From Halorubrum sp. PV6 (lineage in GTDB: Archaea; Halobacteriota; Halobacteria; Halobacteriales; Haloferacaceae): a stretch of 64,000 bases of DNA. Positions within the stretch are counted from its first letter, which is position 1. Every line of letters starts with the position of its first letter. A program made the position numbers and the translations under genes. The stretch spans positions 372,001-436,000 of the forward strand of contig NZ_CP030064.1 of the NCBI RefSeq assembly GCF_003990725.2. Direction: 5' to 3'. The notes under the pieces were generated by a model. It did no database searches. It was not told where the DNA came from and saw nothing but the letters and a program-made list of their open reading frames with translations. Of this stretch, positions 25,962 through 33,667 are shown piece after piece.

Positions 25962-26558
25962 ATGCCGACGATCGACTGCGATCCGGCGACTGCGCGGGCC
26001 CGTTTGACGGACGCCGGCGTCCGCATCGACGACGGGAACACCGCCCACGAGCGGTGGCGCGCGAAGCGAGACGGCGCCGTCGCCGTCGCGTACGACGACA
26101 AGGTCGTCGTGCAGGGGAGCGACCCCACTCGACTGACGGCCCTCTTGGCCGACGGCGGCGGCCGCGCGCACGTCTACTTCGACGGCGCGTCGCGCGGCAA
26201 CCCTGGCCCGGCAGCGGTCGGGTGGTGTCTGGTCACCGCGGACGGGATCGTCGCCGAGGGCGGCGAGCGAATCGGCCGCGCCACCAACAACCAGGCCGAG
26301 TACGCCGCGCTGATACGCACGCTGGAGGCCGCCGACGAGTACGGTTTCGAGGAAGTCGACGTCCGGGGCGACTCCCAACTGATCGTCAAACAGGTGCGCG
26401 GCGAGTGGGACGCCAACGACCCGGAACTCCGCGAGCGACGGGTCCGGGTCCGCGAACTCCTCGAGCAGTTCGATCGGTGGTCGCTCGGCCACGTTCCGCG
26501 AGAGATAAACGAACGCGCCGACGATCTAGCGAACGAGGCACTCGATGACGCGAACTAA
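25962..26558 (+). CDS. rnhA: Ribonuclease HI (archaeal type)
   Basis: A 198-residue protein with the RNase H fold from about residue 68. The catalytic quartet is Asp74 (VYFDGASRGNPG), Glu113 (NNQAEYAAL), Asp137 (RGDSQLIV) and Asp187 (ERADDLANEAL). The N-terminal 65 residues are an extra domain seen in haloarchaeal RNase HI. It degrades RNA in RNA-DNA hybrids. The last codons overlap the next gene by 14 bases. Confidence 0.93.
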   Translation: MPTIDCDPATARARLTDAGVRIDDGNTAHERWRAKRDGAVAVAYDDKVVVQGSDPTRLTALLADGGGRAHVYFDGASRGNPGPAAVGWCLVTADGIVAEGGERIGRATNNQAEYAALIRTLEAADEYGFEEVDVRGDSQLIVKQVRGEWDANDPELRERRVRVRELLEQFDRWSLGHVPREINERADDLANEALDDAN

Positions 26559-27246
26559 CGACGACGAACCGCCGGAGTGGGCGAAAGAGCGCGCACGAGA
26601 GGTGATGGCCGCGGAGACGACGACCGAGGAACCGGACGACCCGGACGAGTCGACCGACGAGCGGGTTCCAGACGTTCCCGCCGACATCGTCGACGAGGCG
26701 GAGCGACTGACGCGGCTCGCCCGGCAGACCGACGACGACGCGGCCGCCGCGTTCTACCGCGAGCGCCGCGACGAACTCGTCGAAGCCCACGAGTACGTCC
26801 CGCGGCTCCGCGAGGAGGACGACACGCTCGTGTTGTACCCCGCCGAGTGGATGGACGACGGGACGGTCCAACTAGACCGGATCGAGACGACCGACCGGGC
26901 CGTCGAGGTGTCGCTGTCCGGTCCCGGCGACGCGGACCGCTACGAGGCGATCGCCGCGTACAACGAGGCGGTCGCGGACGCGGTCGCGGAGGCTCGCGAC
27001 GCGGTCCACGCCGACACCGCGGAGAGCTTCGCGGCGTTCATGAGCAACCACTACGTGCGCGCGGTCGACGACGCGACGCCCGACATGCGCGAGGAGTTTC
27101 GCACGGAGTACCTCCCCCGAAACGGGTGGCCGAGCGACGACCAACTCGCCGTCCTCGAGGAGTCGCTTTCGGTGATCGAGTCGGTCGCGGCCGACGTGGA
27201 CGGCCCGGCCCCCTCGGAGGCGTCGGATCGACCGAGCAGCCGCTGA
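26545..27246 (+). CDS. rnhA operon protein (DUF7108-like)
   Basis: A 233-residue acidic protein overlapping rnhA by 14 bases, so it is translationally coupled. Conserved-looking parts are IVDEAERLTRLARQTDDDAA and the central LVLYPAEWMDDGTVQLDR. Haloarchaeal homologues are annotated from position as rnhA operon protein; no biochemical role is known to me. It is soluble with no metal motif. The coupling suggests a role connected with R-loop or primer removal, which is inference only. Confidence 0.8.
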   Translation: MTRTNDDEPPEWAKERAREVMAAETTTEEPDDPDESTDERVPDVPADIVDEAERLTRLARQTDDDAAAAFYRERRDELVEAHEYVPRLREEDDTLVLYPAEWMDDGTVQLDRIETTDRAVEVSLSGPGDADRYEAIAAYNEAVADAVAEARDAVHADTAESFAAFMSNHYVRAVDDATPDMREEFRTEYLPRNGWPSDDQLAVLEESLSVIESVAADVDGPAPSEASDRPSSR

Positions 27247-27324
27247 GTGAGCGAAAGCGCGGTTTTCACCGCGCGCGTGTGCCAAAATGGTGCGGTTGTC
27301 GCACGGGACGCCGATACGGTGTCG

Positions 27325-27684
27325 TTACTCGGAGAGCAGGGCGCGTACTTCGTCCGCTCTCGTCTCGTCGGTGACGAACCGGTCGAGGACCCACTCTAAC
27401 TGCTCCAGTACCGCGTCGCTGCCAGCCTCGGTGAGCTCGTACTGGTTGGTTCGCTTGTCGAGTTCGCTCTTCTCGACGAGCCCGTCTTCGACGAGGTCGT
27501 CGAGGTTCGGGTAGAGTCGGCCGTGGTTGACTTCCGAACCGTAGTACGACTCCAGCTCCCGTTTGATTGCGAGCCCGTACATGGCCTCTTCCGAGAGGAT
27601 TGCAAGGATATTCTGCTGGAATGCGGTCAAGTCTGCCGCCGTTCGTGTCTGTGGGTCGTCAGTGACCGATTGTGCCTCTGACAT
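27325..27684 (-). CDS. PadR family transcriptional regulator
   Basis: A 119-residue winged-helix protein; AFQQNILAILSEEAMYGLAI begins the PadR DNA-binding domain, GRLYPNLDDLVEDGLVEK is the wing region and the C-terminal helix mediates dimerisation. Met at 27682-27684 (MSEAQSVTDD) is the start: a TATA box (TTATAAG on the minus strand, about 27707-27713) is 26 bases upstream, excluding the longer upstream frame. A perfect inverted repeat overlaps the promoter and suggests autoregulation. Target genes are not evident nearby. Confidence 0.88.
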   Translation of the reverse strand: MSEAQSVTDDPQTRTAADLTAFQQNILAILSEEAMYGLAIKRELESYYGSEVNHGRLYPNLDDLVEDGLVEKSELDKRTNQYELTEAGSDAVLEQLEWVLDRFVTDETRADEVRALLSE

Positions 27685-27706
27685 GGTAATCTGAAGGGTA
27701 CCCGAA

Positions 27707-27727
27707 CTTATAACCTTTCTCAAGGTT
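27707..27727 (-). promoter_or_regulatory. TATA box plus inverted-repeat operator of the padR gene
   Basis: AACCTTTCTCAAGGTT at 27712-27727 is a perfect 6-4-6 inverted repeat that abuts and overlaps the TATA element at 27707-27713. Its position over the BRE/TATA region is what is expected for a repressor site. Binding by the adjacent PadR is inferred. Confidence 0.5.
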
Positions 27728-28105
27728 CCCAACTATGTTGTTATTCAATCTGCAGTAACCGATAGAATTTGCTTACTCTGGGCGCACTGCGGCCCCTCAG
27801 AGTCGAATTTTTGATCTCGACCGAGATTAGCGATTCACGAACATATTCGATGATTTTCTGACGTATCCTCGGAATATCGGCGGGATCTGCCGGAATGATT
27901 GATCCGGGCTGTCAGCCAACGTTGCCGGAACCGCGCCGGGTCTTCCCCGAGGACGCACCAAATATTATCTGAAGAATCTCGGGGTATTCTCCGAACGCTT
28001 GTCCTCCGACAGCGGCACGTGGACGGACGCATCTGCCTCGCTGCCGGCGAGCGACCGTCGGAAACCCGAAAGGATTTTGCGAGCGATGGACCGAGTAGCT
28101 CCCAC
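27728..28105. other. Gene-free stretch between padR and ppa
   Basis: Of lower GC than the flanks. It contains no frame with a convincing start. A minus-strand open stretch ending near 27760 reads as plausible protein (IRQKIIEYVRESLISVEI) but has no ATG, GTG or TTG, so it may be a gene remnant. The ppa promoter should lie near 28070-28080 (AAAGGATTTTG). I see no tRNA or repeat array. Confidence 0.4.
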
Positions 28106-28639
28106 ATGGTGAACCTCTGGGAAGACCTCGAGACGGGTCCGAACGCGCCCGACGAAATCTACGCCGTCGTGGAGTGTCTCAAGGGCGAGCGGAACAAGTA
28201 CGAGTACGACAAGGACGTTCCCGGCGTCGTCTTAGACCGAGTACTTCACTCGAACGTCCACTACCCGTACGACTACGGCTTTATCCCCCAGTCGTACTAC
28301 GACGACGAGGATCCGTTCGACGTGATGGTGCTCGTCGAAGACCAGACGTTCCCCGGCTGCATCATCGAGGCCCGCCCCGTCGCGCTGATGAAGATGGACG
28401 ACGACGGCGAGCAGGACGACAAGGTGATCGCGGTGCCGACCGAGGACCCGCGCTTCGACCACATCGACGACCTCGCGGACATCCCCGATCAGATCCGCGA
28501 CGAGATTGACGAGTTCTTCTCGACGTACAAGAACCTCGAAGCGGGCAAGGAAGTCGAAACGCTCGGCTGGGAGGACAAGCAGGCCGCGAAAGACGCCATC
28601 GAACACGCACAGGACCTGTACGACGAGGAGTTCCAGTAG
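28106..28639 (+). CDS. ppa: Inorganic pyrophosphatase
   Basis: A 177-residue family I soluble pyrophosphatase. The conserved metal site is visible in YYDDEDPFDVMV, with upstream YPYDYGFIPQ and KVIAVPTEDPRF, the positions that bind pyrophosphate and Mg2+. It drives biosynthetic reactions by hydrolysing PPi. The ATG at 28106 (VNLWEDLETGP follows) matches the family start; the open frame further upstream is non-coding in character. Confidence 0.95.
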   Translation: MVNLWEDLETGPNAPDEIYAVVECLKGERNKYEYDKDVPGVVLDRVLHSNVHYPYDYGFIPQSYYDDEDPFDVMVLVEDQTFPGCIIEARPVALMKMDDDGEQDDKVIAVPTEDPRFDHIDDLADIPDQIRDEIDEFFSTYKNLEAGKEVETLGWEDKQAAKDAIEHAQDLYDEEFQ

Positions 28640-28769
28640 TCGGATCGAAGCGCAACTCGACACCTGTTTCGCCGCGTCGATAACCCTCGAACATGCGCGC
28701 CCGTCTCCGGGATGCGTTATGCCTATGGGTAATTTTTAGAGCGTGTGTCGCTTACGTACAGTCAGAGCC

Positions 28770-28925
28770 ATGAGCGCACACACCGATCCGACCGTCGGTA
28801 TCGACCACCCGACGGTCGTCCCGACCAACTTCAGCGCCGAGGCGGCCGACGCCGGTGACGGCCGCCCCGAGGACAGCAACGCGGACGAGCAGGGCCGCTC
28901 GGCCCCCCGCGGTGCCGAGCAGTAG
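28770..28925 (+). CDS. Small acidic hypothetical protein (51 aa)
   Basis: A 51-residue disordered, acidic protein beginning MSAHTDPTVGIDHPTVV and ending in a charged tail. There are no cysteines or membrane segments. An AT-rich element (TAATTTTTAGA, 28730-28740) about 35 bases upstream could be its promoter. The codon usage is haloarchaeal. I do not recognise it; it may be a real small protein found only in close relatives. Confidence 0.5.
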   Translation: MSAHTDPTVGIDHPTVVPTNFSAEAADAGDGRPEDSNADEQGRSAPRGAEQ

Positions 28926-28930
28926 CCGAC

Positions 28931-29731
28931 TCACGCGCGTTCGACGACCGAAGCGAGGGGGTCGGCCTCCGCGATGAACGAGTCGAGTCTTTCGTCTACC
29001 CAGTCGACGACCGTCCGGTCTGTCGATTCGAGCACGCACCGTGGGTTGTTCCGCCGGTCGTAGGCGGTCACGCAGGCGATGTCGTCGTACCGGAAGACGC
29101 CGTACCGTATCGGCTCCGGCGAGACGTACACCACCGCGTCGTCGTCCTGCAGGGCCCTGTCGGTCGCCGGGCCGAACGTCGATATCGACTCCTCGACGAC
29201 GTCGCGGTCGATGACGAGCGTCACGGACGCCCCGTCGTCGAGCGCGCCCGCCGCGGCCTCGTTGAACTGCTGGATGACGATCGGCGACACCGCGCGGATC
29301 GTCGACCCCGCGCCCTCCCGGAGCAGTTCCGTGAGCCGGTCCACCGCGGCGAGCGGGTTCCTGTCGGTCGTGACGGTCAGCTCTCCGGCGTCGACCGCCT
29401 CGGTCGGGAAGTCGGCGCCGACGCGTTCGAGGTCGGCGGCGAACTGGCCGCGCCGCTCCGCGAGTTCGACCTCGTCGAGTAGGGCCTCGTACGCGTCGTG
29501 GACCCGTTTTCCGGTCGGCGTCACGCGGTAGGCCCCGCCGCGTTTGACGACCCAGTCTCGCTCGCGGAAGCCGGAGAGAATGCGCTGCACCGTCGTTCGC
29601 GTCGCGTCGACCGTGGCCGTGAGCCCCGCCGGACGGCGCGGGTCCTCGCGGAGCGCCCGGAGCATGGCGACCCGGACGGCTGACCCGGCGAGATACTGTG
29701 CGCCGCCGTGTCCGTCCTCGTCGCTTCTCAT
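28931..29731 (-). CDS. Winged-helix transcriptional regulator with C-terminal effector domain
   Basis: A 266-residue protein. The N-terminal winged helix (AVRVAMLRALREDPRRPA ... TRTTVQRILSGFRERDW) is followed by a domain resembling the methanogen/halophile regulator C-domain (DUF1724/FilR1-like) with VTLVIDRDVVEESISTFGP. Such proteins respond to unknown ligands. A TATA-like TATTATTAAG lies about 34 bases upstream. Target unknown. Confidence 0.8.
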   Translation of the reverse strand: MRSDEDGHGGAQYLAGSAVRVAMLRALREDPRRPAGLTATVDATRTTVQRILSGFRERDWVVKRGGAYRVTPTGKRVHDAYEALLDEVELAERRGQFAADLERVGADFPTEAVDAGELTVTTDRNPLAAVDRLTELLREGAGSTIRAVSPIVIQQFNEAAAGALDDGASVTLVIDRDVVEESISTFGPATDRALQDDDAVVYVSPEPIRYGVFRYDDIACVTAYDRRNNPRCVLESTDRTVVDWVDERLDSFIAEADPLASVVERA

Positions 29732-29849
29732 TCAGTATCCGCGTATGAACACCACACGCTTAATAATATCGCGTGACGCCGTCGCCTGGCGTTTTCCTCG
29801 TCGATTTCCGCACTCGCTCGTCCCCACCCGCCCGCCTGCACCGACTCGC

Positions 29850-30213
29850 TCACCCCCGGTGCCGGAACGAGACGACGGTGCCGATCGTGTCCTCCCCGTC
29901 GAGTCCCTCAGTGGTTACGGTCGGGGAGACGACCGCGTCGGCGCCGAGCGCCTCCTCTATCACCGCCGTGAGCGCCTCGGAGTCGGCGCCCTGTTGTAAC
30001 ACCGGTACGCGGACCTGCTGTCGGTTGACGGCGACGTCGCCGAGGTCGTAGTCGGTGTGTTCGAACGCGTCGCGGATCGCCGCTTGGATGTCGGTCGTAC
30101 CGTAGACTCCGTCGGCAGAGCAGAAAAAACGGACGGCCGGTCGGTGGCCCCACGATTTCGACTCCAGACGGCGCTGTCTGTGGGGAATCCCCCCGAAGTC
30201 GCGATCTACACAC
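29850..30213 (-). pseudogene. Broken gene: one-base frameshift in a T6 run
   Basis: From the TGA at 29850-29852 leftwards the minus strand has about 90 codons of clear haloarchaeal coding character (acidic, GC-rich third positions; for example YGTTDIQAAIRDAFEHTDYD and VVSPTVTTEGLDGEDTI), but the frame has no start codon. A GTG at 30211-30213 sits about 20 bases downstream of a TATA-like AATAAATA and opens a second frame. The two frames join if one T is removed from the T6 run (top strand A6, 30124-30129), giving about 120 residues. I do not recognise the protein. It may be a recent frameshift mutation, a slippery site or an assembly error. Confidence 0.55.
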
Positions 30214-30307
30214 CGATATTAATTTACTATTTATTAGTATTCAAATATCCTAGATTAGTTAGCGCAAAACGGGTTAGATGTTATTATCACGCGATTTCTT
30301 GTGTAAT
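30214..30307. promoter_or_regulatory. AT-rich divergent promoter region
   Basis: Strongly AT-rich DNA in an otherwise GC-rich chromosome. Leftward, ATTTATTAG (about 30227-30239) sits about 20 bases from the GTG at 30213. Rightward, GTTATTATC (30280-30288) sits about 24 bases from the ATG at 30308. It separates the broken gene from the small secreted-like protein. Confidence 0.55.
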
Positions 30308-30439
30308 ATGCACGAAAGTGTTGCAGACTACGTGGCAGAGCACCCGAAGATGGCCGGCGTCCTGTTCACCGCGCTCCTCCTGTTGACGCAGGCGGCGCCC
30401 GCGGCGGCGAACGCAGCAGTTGGAAACCCCGGCCCTTAA
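30308..30439 (+). CDS. 43-residue signal-peptide-like protein (DUF7503-type)
   Basis: A 43-residue protein: short polar N-terminus (MHESVADYVAEHPKM), a hydrophobic helix (AGVLFTALLLLTQAAPAAAN) and the tail AAVGNPGP. It resembles a family of tiny haloarchaeal proteins I believe is called DUF7503, which share the YxxxHP(K/R)M start, one helix and a C-terminal Gly-Pro. The AAA/ANA pattern could be cleaved by signal peptidase, leaving a peptide of about seven residues. It has its own TATA box. Its stop codon overlaps by bases the stop of the opposing CHAT protease gene. The function is unknown. Confidence 0.75.
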   Translation: MHESVADYVAEHPKMAGVLFTALLLLTQAAPAAANAAVGNPGP

Positions 30440-32559
30440 TCAATACTTAATCGATCGGTCCAGTGTAGCTGATCGTTCATAAAAACAGGGAGCATTTCTA
30501 GGTCAAAAAATGCAGTTATGTCACCCCTAGGAATGTCCTCAGAGGTTATCTTGGATGGAACGTAATAATCCTCTTCGACTGTCTCTAGATTGAGCGCAGC
30601 GAGGGAGCCAACTCCGTGGTTTCTATTTGGGAATACCTCGGCAGACACCGTCCAACGGTTATCGGCCTGCTTTTGAAGATCGGCGACAACGGCGATGCCG
30701 CTCCTATTCTGGCATATCGTCGTTGCTCCGTCGCCAACCACGATGTACTGATGCCCGGTGATCAGTTCCCGCTTCGCGACGTGAAGTGCGGTTCGGAGGT
30801 TGAACCCGCTGTTCATCAGCCGCGCGATGATGCGGCCGAGTTGGGTCGCCGGCGAGTTCGCCACGTCGGTGAGGGTGACGATGCCGCCGCGAGAGCCGCG
30901 GTGGACGAGCGCCTCGCCCTGGTGGTACGACTGACAGGCGTTGAGGAGGAACGCGCTGACGCCGACCGCGAGGTCCTCGTTCGTCAGGTCGAGGTACTCG
31001 TCGGTACACTGCATCCCGCGGTCGTCGACGTGCCCGATGTAGTGAAGGAAGTCGACGTCGGAGGCGAGCGCCTCGCGCATCTCCTCGCGGGTGAGGTCGT
31101 GGCGCACGTCGATGTCGAACTGGACCATGTCGCGGAGGCCGTAGAGGTCGGCCACTTCCCCCTCCGCGCGCATCTGCTCGTCGTTGCAGACGACGAGGAC
31201 GGAGATGCGCGACTGCTCGACCGCGCCCGCCTCCAACCGGCGGTGGTACGCGTCGAGCGTGGCCTTGTTGGCGTCGAGCGGGACGCCGGCGCCGACCCAC
31301 GCGTGCTCGACCGTGTCGACCGGCTCCGGCTGCACGAACTCGGTGTCGGCCGCCACCGCGCCGCGCTCTCCCGACGCGTCGGCGCCGCGGGTCGGTGTGG
31401 CGGGCGGCGCTTCGGCGGCTCCCCGCACGAACTCGTTCGGCCCGAGCGCCGCCGCCTCGGTCCCCGGTCCGCGGAAGAATCCGAGGCCGTTGTCCGCGCC
31501 GGCCGTCGCGGGCGTGACCGTCTCGGGCGCGCGGACGATCGACAGCTCGCCGGCCACGAACGGGAGCAGTTCGACGTTCTCCGGCTCGGGGCGCACGTCC
31601 GTGGTCAGCGTCCACTGGGGGAGTTCCGACTCGACGCGCTCGAAGGGGACCGCGAGGTACTCGCCCAGCCGCGTCGCGAGCGGGAGGTCGTACAGCCGCC
31701 CCCAGTCGAGGTCAAGCGCGGTGGTCTCGCGCTCGTGGAGGTCGACCGGGTAGAACCCCTCGGTGCGGGCGAGACAGTCGAAGTGAAACGCCTGCCGAAG
31801 CGCCTCGGCCGCCCGCCGCTCGAAGTCGGGTTCGAGCGCGTGCGTCCACCCGTCGCCTTCGATCCGCGGCGGGTCGCCGGGGACCACCTTGGCGGCGAAG
31901 TAGTACGCCAGCGAGACCACCGGGTAGAGGTAGCGGTACTCCGGCGGGACGACGATCCGCACCCCGGAGTCGGTCGGCTCGACTCGGTCGGGCACCCGGA
32001 GCCGCTCGCCCGGTTCGATCAGCGGCGGGTGCCCGCGGAGCGTCGGGAACGACCGCTCCGGGCTCGTCGTCTGGAGCGCGGAGCCGAGCAGCGAGACGGC
32101 GTCCATCAGCGACTCGGGGTCCGTCGGCGTCTCGATCGTTCCCGCCGGAACCTGGTGGAGCGACCGGAACCCGAGCGTCACCTCGGCGGGCGCGTTGAGG
32201 TCGATCCGGGTCGTCCGGTCCGTCGTCGACACGGAGAAGGGGGAACTGAACGAGAGGTACAGCTTCGTCGGGGCGGGGTCGATTCCGACATGGTACTCGC
32301 CCGCCGGCAGCGCGTAGTCGTCGCCGCGAGTGAGCAGCGTCCCGTCGCCGGAGCGGGCCTCGACGACCGCGACGCGCGGGATCTCGATCCCCCCGGTCTC
32401 GACGGTCACGCTCGCGTCGACGGGGAAGTAGTGTGCCGTCTCGGGGGCCGCGGCCGGCTCGACCGGCCGGTCCGTGTACAGCTCGAACTGCGTGTTCTCG
32501 ATGTGGTCCGTGACGGTGAGCCCGGCGGCGTCGGGGAGCGGGTCGATGTCGATGCTCAT
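30436..32559 (-). CDS. CHAT domain (caspase-like) protease
   Basis: A 707-residue protein. Residues from about 470 form a CHAT domain, the caspase-like peptidase also known from bacterial immune and separase-related proteins. The catalytic dyad is visible as His510 in LHYIGHVDDRG and Cys542 in LLNACQSYHQGE, so it is probably active. The first 450 residues are an uncharacterised region, partly beta-rich (RIDLNAPAEVTLGFRSLHQV), presumably for sensing or substrate recruitment. There is no signal peptide or membrane helix. The ATG at 32557-32559 begins MSIDIDPLPDAAGL; the upstream frame is shadow sequence. It overlaps the 43-residue gene tail to tail by 4 bases, suggesting functional linkage. Confidence 0.88.
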   Translation of the reverse strand: MSIDIDPLPDAAGLTVTDHIENTQFELYTDRPVEPAAAPETAHYFPVDASVTVETGGIEIPRVAVVEARSGDGTLLTRGDDYALPAGEYHVGIDPAPTKLYLSFSSPFSVSTTDRTTRIDLNAPAEVTLGFRSLHQVPAGTIETPTDPESLMDAVSLLGSALQTTSPERSFPTLRGHPPLIEPGERLRVPDRVEPTDSGVRIVVPPEYRYLYPVVSLAYYFAAKVVPGDPPRIEGDGWTHALEPDFERRAAEALRQAFHFDCLARTEGFYPVDLHERETTALDLDWGRLYDLPLATRLGEYLAVPFERVESELPQWTLTTDVRPEPENVELLPFVAGELSIVRAPETVTPATAGADNGLGFFRGPGTEAAALGPNEFVRGAAEAPPATPTRGADASGERGAVAADTEFVQPEPVDTVEHAWVGAGVPLDANKATLDAYHRRLEAGAVEQSRISVLVVCNDEQMRAEGEVADLYGLRDMVQFDIDVRHDLTREEMREALASDVDFLHYIGHVDDRGMQCTDEYLDLTNEDLAVGVSAFLLNACQSYHQGEALVHRGSRGGIVTLTDVANSPATQLGRIIARLMNSGFNLRTALHVAKRELITGHQYIVVGDGATTICQNRSGIAVVADLQKQADNRWTVSAEVFPNRNHGVGSLAALNLETVEEDYYVPSKITSEDIPRGDITAFFDLEMLPVFMNDQLHWTDRLSID

Positions 32560-32710
32560 GAGGGGCGACCGCGGCCGGCCGGTGCTGCCTCGGACCGGCG
32601 GGCGACGCGGCCGTGATTGTGCGTACCTGTACCGATGCGGCGATAAACCTTGTGTCGGGGGATCGCCGCGGACCGAACGGATAAAGGGGCGCCCGGCCCA
32701 CATTCGCGTA

Positions 32711-33667
32711 ATGATCACGCTTGGAACGGCCCGCGCCTCGCCGGGCGAGACGGACACGGGCCGTCTCGAAGTCGGCGAGACGCGAGACGGGAGCCCCGTC
32801 CGACTGCCGGTGGCCGTCATCAACGGCGCCGAGGACGGCGAGACGCTGTATCTGCAGGCCGTCAGCGACGGCGACGAACTCAACGGGCTCGGCGTCGTCA
32901 ACCGCGTCGTTCCCCGCCTCGATCCGGCGGAACTGTCGGGCACCGTTCTCGTGGTCGGGGTCGTGAACTACTTCGCGTTTCAGGTCGCCGAACACCGGAA
33001 TCCGGTCGACGACCGGAAGATGAATCGCGGCTACCCCGGCAACGAGGACGGCACGACGAGCGAGCGCATCGCCCACGCGACGTTTCAGGCCGCAAAGCGG
33101 GCGGATTACATCCTCGACCTCCACCAGGGGTCGACGAGCCGGATGATAAACGAGACCCGCGTTCGGTGCGGGATCCGGCACCGACTGCACGGCGAGTGCC
33201 TCGAACTGGCGAAGGTGTTCGGCTGCGGCCACGTGCTCGACATCAAGGGGCCGGACGGCCAGCTCGCCCGTGCCGGCCCGGAACACGGCATCCCGACCAT
33301 CGACCCCGAGCTCGGCGGCTGTGTCGGCTGGGACGAGGAGTCGATCCGCTACGGCGTCGACGGCGTGTTCAACGTCCTCCGACACTACGGCTTCCTCGAC
33401 GGCGACGTCGACCTCGACCGCCAGGTCCGAGCGCGCGGCTTCGACCAGTACGGCGCGCCGGCCGGCGGGCTGGTGCAGTTCGACTGCGAACTCGGCGACC
33501 GCGTCTCGGCCGGCGACGTGCTCTACGAGGTGACCGACGTGTTCGGCGAGCTGAAGGGCCGAGTCACCGCCGACGACGAGGGAATCTTCTGGCGCACGCG
33601 GCGGCTCCCGCAGGTCGCCGCCGGCGAGTACGTCTGCTCCGTCGGCACCAACGTCGACCGGTACTGA
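32711..33667 (+). CDS. Succinylglutamate desuccinylase/aspartoacylase family protein
   Basis: A 318-residue M14-like zinc hydrolase. The usual first metal motif H-x-G-x-E is here SDGDELNG, with Asp in place of His; the second ligand is in LDLHQGS. The C-terminal beta domain (GLVQFDCELGDRVSAGDVLYEV) is typical of the AstE/AspA group. It hydrolyses N-acyl amino acids or related amides; the substrate is unknown. A TATA element GATAAAGGGG (32679-32688) is 27 bases upstream. It overlaps the next gene by one base (TGATG), indicating coupling. Confidence 0.85.
   Translation: MITLGTARASPGETDTGRLEVGETRDGSPVRLPVAVINGAEDGETLYLQAVSDGDELNGLGVVNRVVPRLDPAELSGTVLVVGVVNYFAFQVAEHRNPVDDRKMNRGYPGNEDGTTSERIAHATFQAAKRADYILDLHQGSTSRMINETRVRCGIRHRLHGECLELAKVFGCGHVLDIKGPDGQLARAGPEHGIPTIDPELGGCVGWDEESIRYGVDGVFNVLRHYGFLDGDVDLDRQVRARGFDQYGAPAGGLVQFDCELGDRVSAGDVLYEVTDVFGELKGRVTADDEGIFWRTRRLPQVAAGEYVCSVGTNVDRY

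Noticed and set aside
27728-27900. Minus-strand reading frame with IRQKIIEYVRESL
   Set aside because: It has no ATG, GTG or TTG start and is only about 58 codons long; kept only as a possible remnant in the gap description.
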